Origin: XYD12-FULL-36-8 sp964391015
GTDB lineage: Bacteria; Bacteroidota; Ignavibacteria; Ignavibacteriales; Ignavibacteriaceae
Assembly: GCA_964391015.1 (NCBI GenBank)
Contig: CAYMKU010000017.1
Span: 1 to 64,000, forward strand
DNA: 64,000 nucleotides
Direction of reading: 5' to 3'
Part shown: one piece after another, positions 61,982 through 64,000 of the stretch
How positions within the stretch are numbered: position 1 is the stretch's first letter
How the letters are laid out: the number at the start of each line of letters is the position of its first letter
Notes under the pieces: model-generated
What the model was told of the DNA's origin: nothing
Database searches by the model: none
What the model saw: only the letters and a program-made list of their open reading frames with translations
Made by a program: the position numbers and the translations under genes

Positions 61982-64000
61982 TCACTTAAGCACCCCAACT
62001 AAATCCTTCTTCGTACTGCGGGCAACTATCATCTCTACAAGTGCAAGAAGCAGTGCGATAATTAAAAAATATTTCCAAAGTTCAGAACCGAATCTTGCGC
62101 TCAATATTTTTTCGTTAATGTTTTGTTCTTTACTCATAAAGAAAAATTTGCCTTTGAAATTTATTTTGCTGAGATAGTTTTCTATCTCGGTCTTATCGAG
62201 ATATTTAACTTTAGATTCGAGCGGATCCGCATTAACAGATATTTCATCAATAACCTTTGAACCAGAAACAATTTTATAATTCCCAGTTAGGTTTACCCTA
62301 TCATATTTTATTACTGCATTTCCATTACTCTGATTTAAAGAAAGAAAATCTTCCATGTTATCCGGTCGTATCACCTTTAACTGAGAAACATTTTTACCTC
62401 TTACATCTATATCCAAACTATTCCCTGCCAGAATATTCGTTTCATTTTTGTCCTTTGCGGCAAGGTAAAGAATTGATTTATTCATCAGAGGCACAAAAAT
62501 ACTTTTCAGCGGGAAATTGCTCCAGCTCAGTATTGGTGAAGAGTTAGACAAAAATACTTTCCCATTTTTAATTTTATACTCACCTAAGAATGAAGAACCA
62601 TCCTGCATGCTGATTATGTTTCTTCCCCTACCCAAAGTATTTATTTTAAAGTAAGAATAGATTTCTGGAGATTCAATCTTCGTTTTTTTCTTGTTGGTAA
62701 ATATATCCTCGAATACAGGATGATTTAGATCAAAATTTTCAAATAAAAAAAAATTTGTTTGATCTCCGATTTTACCAGCCGCGGCAATTGGAGCTGGCAA
62801 ATCAAGTTCGCTCAGTAATTTCCGATAATCATTTAAGTTAGATTTTGATCCCGGTGCAATGAATAAACTTCCACCCTCATGTACATAATTTCTCAGTTCA
62901 TCAACAGAATTCAAGTTTTGGGAACCAATTACAATTACAACTTCATATTTTTTAAAATCATACACGGAAACCTCGTTCAAATTTTCCTTTGTAATCACAA
63001 ATGAATTTTGGTTTTCAATTGCAGTTAACGCAAGTTCAATAAAACGTGAATCGGCTGCTTCATCTGTGAAAAAAATAATTGGGATATTTTCGGGAACAAA
63101 AACATTTGCATATCTTCGATTGTCCTGAAGAATTTCATCATCTTCAATTTCTGCAAATACACTTATGAACCCCGTAGATTTGGTTGGCGCTTCTACCTCA
63201 AGCACTTTTGATTCTCCCGCATTTAAACTAGTGCTAACCTGCACACTTCGTTCATTATCCACAAATAAGGATACGACAATGTTGTCAGAATTTTTATTTG
63301 AGTAGTTTGTGATAGTTATACCAAAGCTAACCGGCTTTTGTTTTTCAAATATTTGCGTGTTTACTTTTATATCATCAATTCCAAGATTATAAATCTCCTT
63401 ACCGGAATAATTCACAGCATAAATTCTTACTTTCTCGTCCAGCACGTGGCTAAAATCGGAAATTGTTTTTTCATCCGCTAAACGACCTGACTGAAAATCA
63501 GAGAGAATGTAAATCTCCTTATTAAAATTTTTTGATTGAGAAAGAACTTGCGCAGCTTTCGTTAATGCTTTATGCAGCATCCCAGTTTGAGATGCCGGCT
63601 CAATTGCATCAATTGACTTTTGCAAATCATTTATGTTTTTCGATACTTTGGTTTCATTTTTATCCGTTTGTGAAGTCAAAACCAAAGCTGCTTCATCACC
63701 TTCTTGGAAATTTTTGAGTAGATTTCTAGCTGTAGCTTTTGCCTGGTTAAGCAGCGATCCTTGATTATCAATCACGCTCATACTAAAAGTATCATCAATT
63801 ATAAAAACAGCAGTTGTTTTAGCTGCTGAAGTTGTTCCGCCGACTGCCAATCCTTTGAGTGTCGGTCGAGCAAAAGCAAAAACGAGGAACAAAATGATGA
63901 GAACACGAAGTGCGAGTAAAAACCATTGTTTTAACTTTACTTTACGAATTTTATTTTTCTGAAGCTCTTTCAGAAAAGCGAGTGTACTGAACTCAATCTT
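61982..64000 (-). CDS. BatA/VWA-domain membrane protein, N-terminus cut by window edge
   Basis: The frame is open from the window end (64000) to the stop at 61982, about 672 residues. The first visible residues (KIEFSTLAFLKELQKNKIRK) match the BatA N-terminal region (TIGR02226), followed by a membrane helix. A VWA domain follows: FIIDDTFSMSVIDNQGSLL. Its DDTFS stands for DxSxS, so the MIDAS is altered. A long beta-rich periplasmic part (TVFVDNERSVQVSTSLNAGE-like), a C-terminal membrane helix and a Lys-rich tail complete it. It is of the aerotolerance (Bat) type, pairing in function with the DUF4175/DUF4159 genes at 52756-56804. The missing N-terminus is probably about 10-15 residues. Confidence 0.82.
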   Translation of the reverse strand, partial: KIEFSTLAFLKELQKNKIRKVKLKQWFLLALRVLIILFLVFAFARPTLKGLAVGGTTSAAKTTAVFIIDDTFSMSVIDNQGSLLNQAKATARNLLKNFQEGDEAALVLTSQTDKNETKVSKNINDLQKSIDAIEPASQTGMLHKALTKAAQVLSQSKNFNKEIYILSDFQSGRLADEKTISDFSHVLDEKVRIYAVNYSGKEIYNLGIDDIKVNTQIFEKQKPVSFGITITNYSNKNSDNIVVSLFVDNERSVQVSTSLNAGESKVLEVEAPTKSTGFISVFAEIEDDEILQDNRRYANVFVPENIPIIFFTDEAADSRFIELALTAIENQNSFVITKENLNEVSVYDFKKYEVVIVIGSQNLNSVDELRNYVHEGGSLFIAPGSKSNLNDYRKLLSELDLPAPIAAAGKIGDQTNFFLFENFDLNHPVFEDIFTNKKKTKIESPEIYSYFKINTLGRGRNIISMQDGSSFLGEYKIKNGKVFLSNSSPILSWSNFPLKSIFVPLMNKSILYLAAKDKNETNILAGNSLDIDVRGKNVSQLKVIRPDNMEDFLSLNQSNGNAVIKYDRVNLTGNYKIVSGSKVIDEISVNADPLESKVKYLDKTEIENYLSKINFKGKFFFMSKEQNINEKILSARFGSELWKYFLIIALLLALVEMIVARSTKKDLVGVLK

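Noticed and set aside
1..64000. CRISPR array or prophage
   Set aside because: No direct repeats of 25-40 bases with regular spacers, and no phage structural, integrase or cas-like genes seen.

Overview
This is a low-GC chromosomal segment, most likely from the Bacteroidota/Chlorobi side of the FCB group. An Ignavibacteria-like organism fits best. Supporting signs are a SusC/CarboxypepD_reg-type TonB-dependent receptor, DUF4159/DUF4175/BatA genes, TAnnTTTG-type -7 promoter elements, few Shine-Dalgarno sites, long plant/cyanobacterial-type IspG and IspH, and dispersed GTCAT...ATGAC repeats. The taxonomic call is inference from gene content; there is no rRNA in the window. Both edges cut genes: a TPR protein at 1 and a BatA/VWA protein at 64000.

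Layout. 1-5.2 kb (minus): secreted TPR protein (partial), YhaM-like HD nuclease, NusG paralogue, UDP-glucose dehydrogenase and a hybrid histidine kinase. 5.3-7.6 kb (plus): TonB-dependent receptor. 7.7-14.7 kb (minus): a three-gene cassette (LicC/PntC-like cytidylyltransferase, CDP-alcohol phosphatidyltransferase, HisC-like PLP enzyme), LysE exporter, geranylgeranyl-reductase-like flavoprotein with a ferredoxin, and DnaG. 14.9-23.9 kb (plus): a membrane-anchored deaminase-like protein without its HAE motif, IspG, a 33-codon small ORF ending inside a terminator hairpin just before nif3, a zinc-ribbon protein, RNase P RNA, RecJ, YebC, RuvC and RuvA. 23.9-32.7 kb (minus): FAH hydrolase, a secreted protein of unknown function, REP-like hairpins, ClpX, TPR protein, a monoheme cytochrome-porin fusion, and an ECF sigma/anti-sigma/TonB-domain lipoprotein operon. 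33.2-39.4 kb (plus): M1 metallopeptidase in gene-poor flanks, Dxr, RseP and a TIGR01777 epimerase. 39.4-45.6 kb (minus): AhcY, MetK, sugar nucleotidyltransferase, IspH and a serine hydrolase. 45.8-46.9 kb (plus): RF1. 46.9-51.9 kb (minus): a small membrane protein, then a signalling cluster (REC-REC-PP2C phosphatase, STAS antagonist, NtrC-type regulator, PAS kinase). 52.3-57.5 kb: small membrane protein (plus), DUF4175 and DUF4159 (minus), EVE protein and tRNA-Ala(CGC) (plus). 57.5-64 kb (minus): RmuC, a histidine-ammonia-lyase homologue with Ala-Cys-Gly at the MIO site, HflX and BatA.

Themes. Three MEP-pathway enzymes (IspG, IspC, IspH) lie here, and a prenyl-reductase/ferredoxin pair could act on downstream isoprenoids. 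The envelope is well represented: TonB receptor, TonB-domain lipoprotein, RseP, Bat-type proteins, cytochrome-porin and a lipid head-group cassette. DNA repair is represented by RecJ, RuvC/RuvA and RmuC. No CRISPR array, prophage or complete insertion sequence is visible. The observations most worth following are the small-ORF/hairpin unit before nif3, the CDP-alcohol cassette, the deaminase-like protein and the cytochrome-porin.
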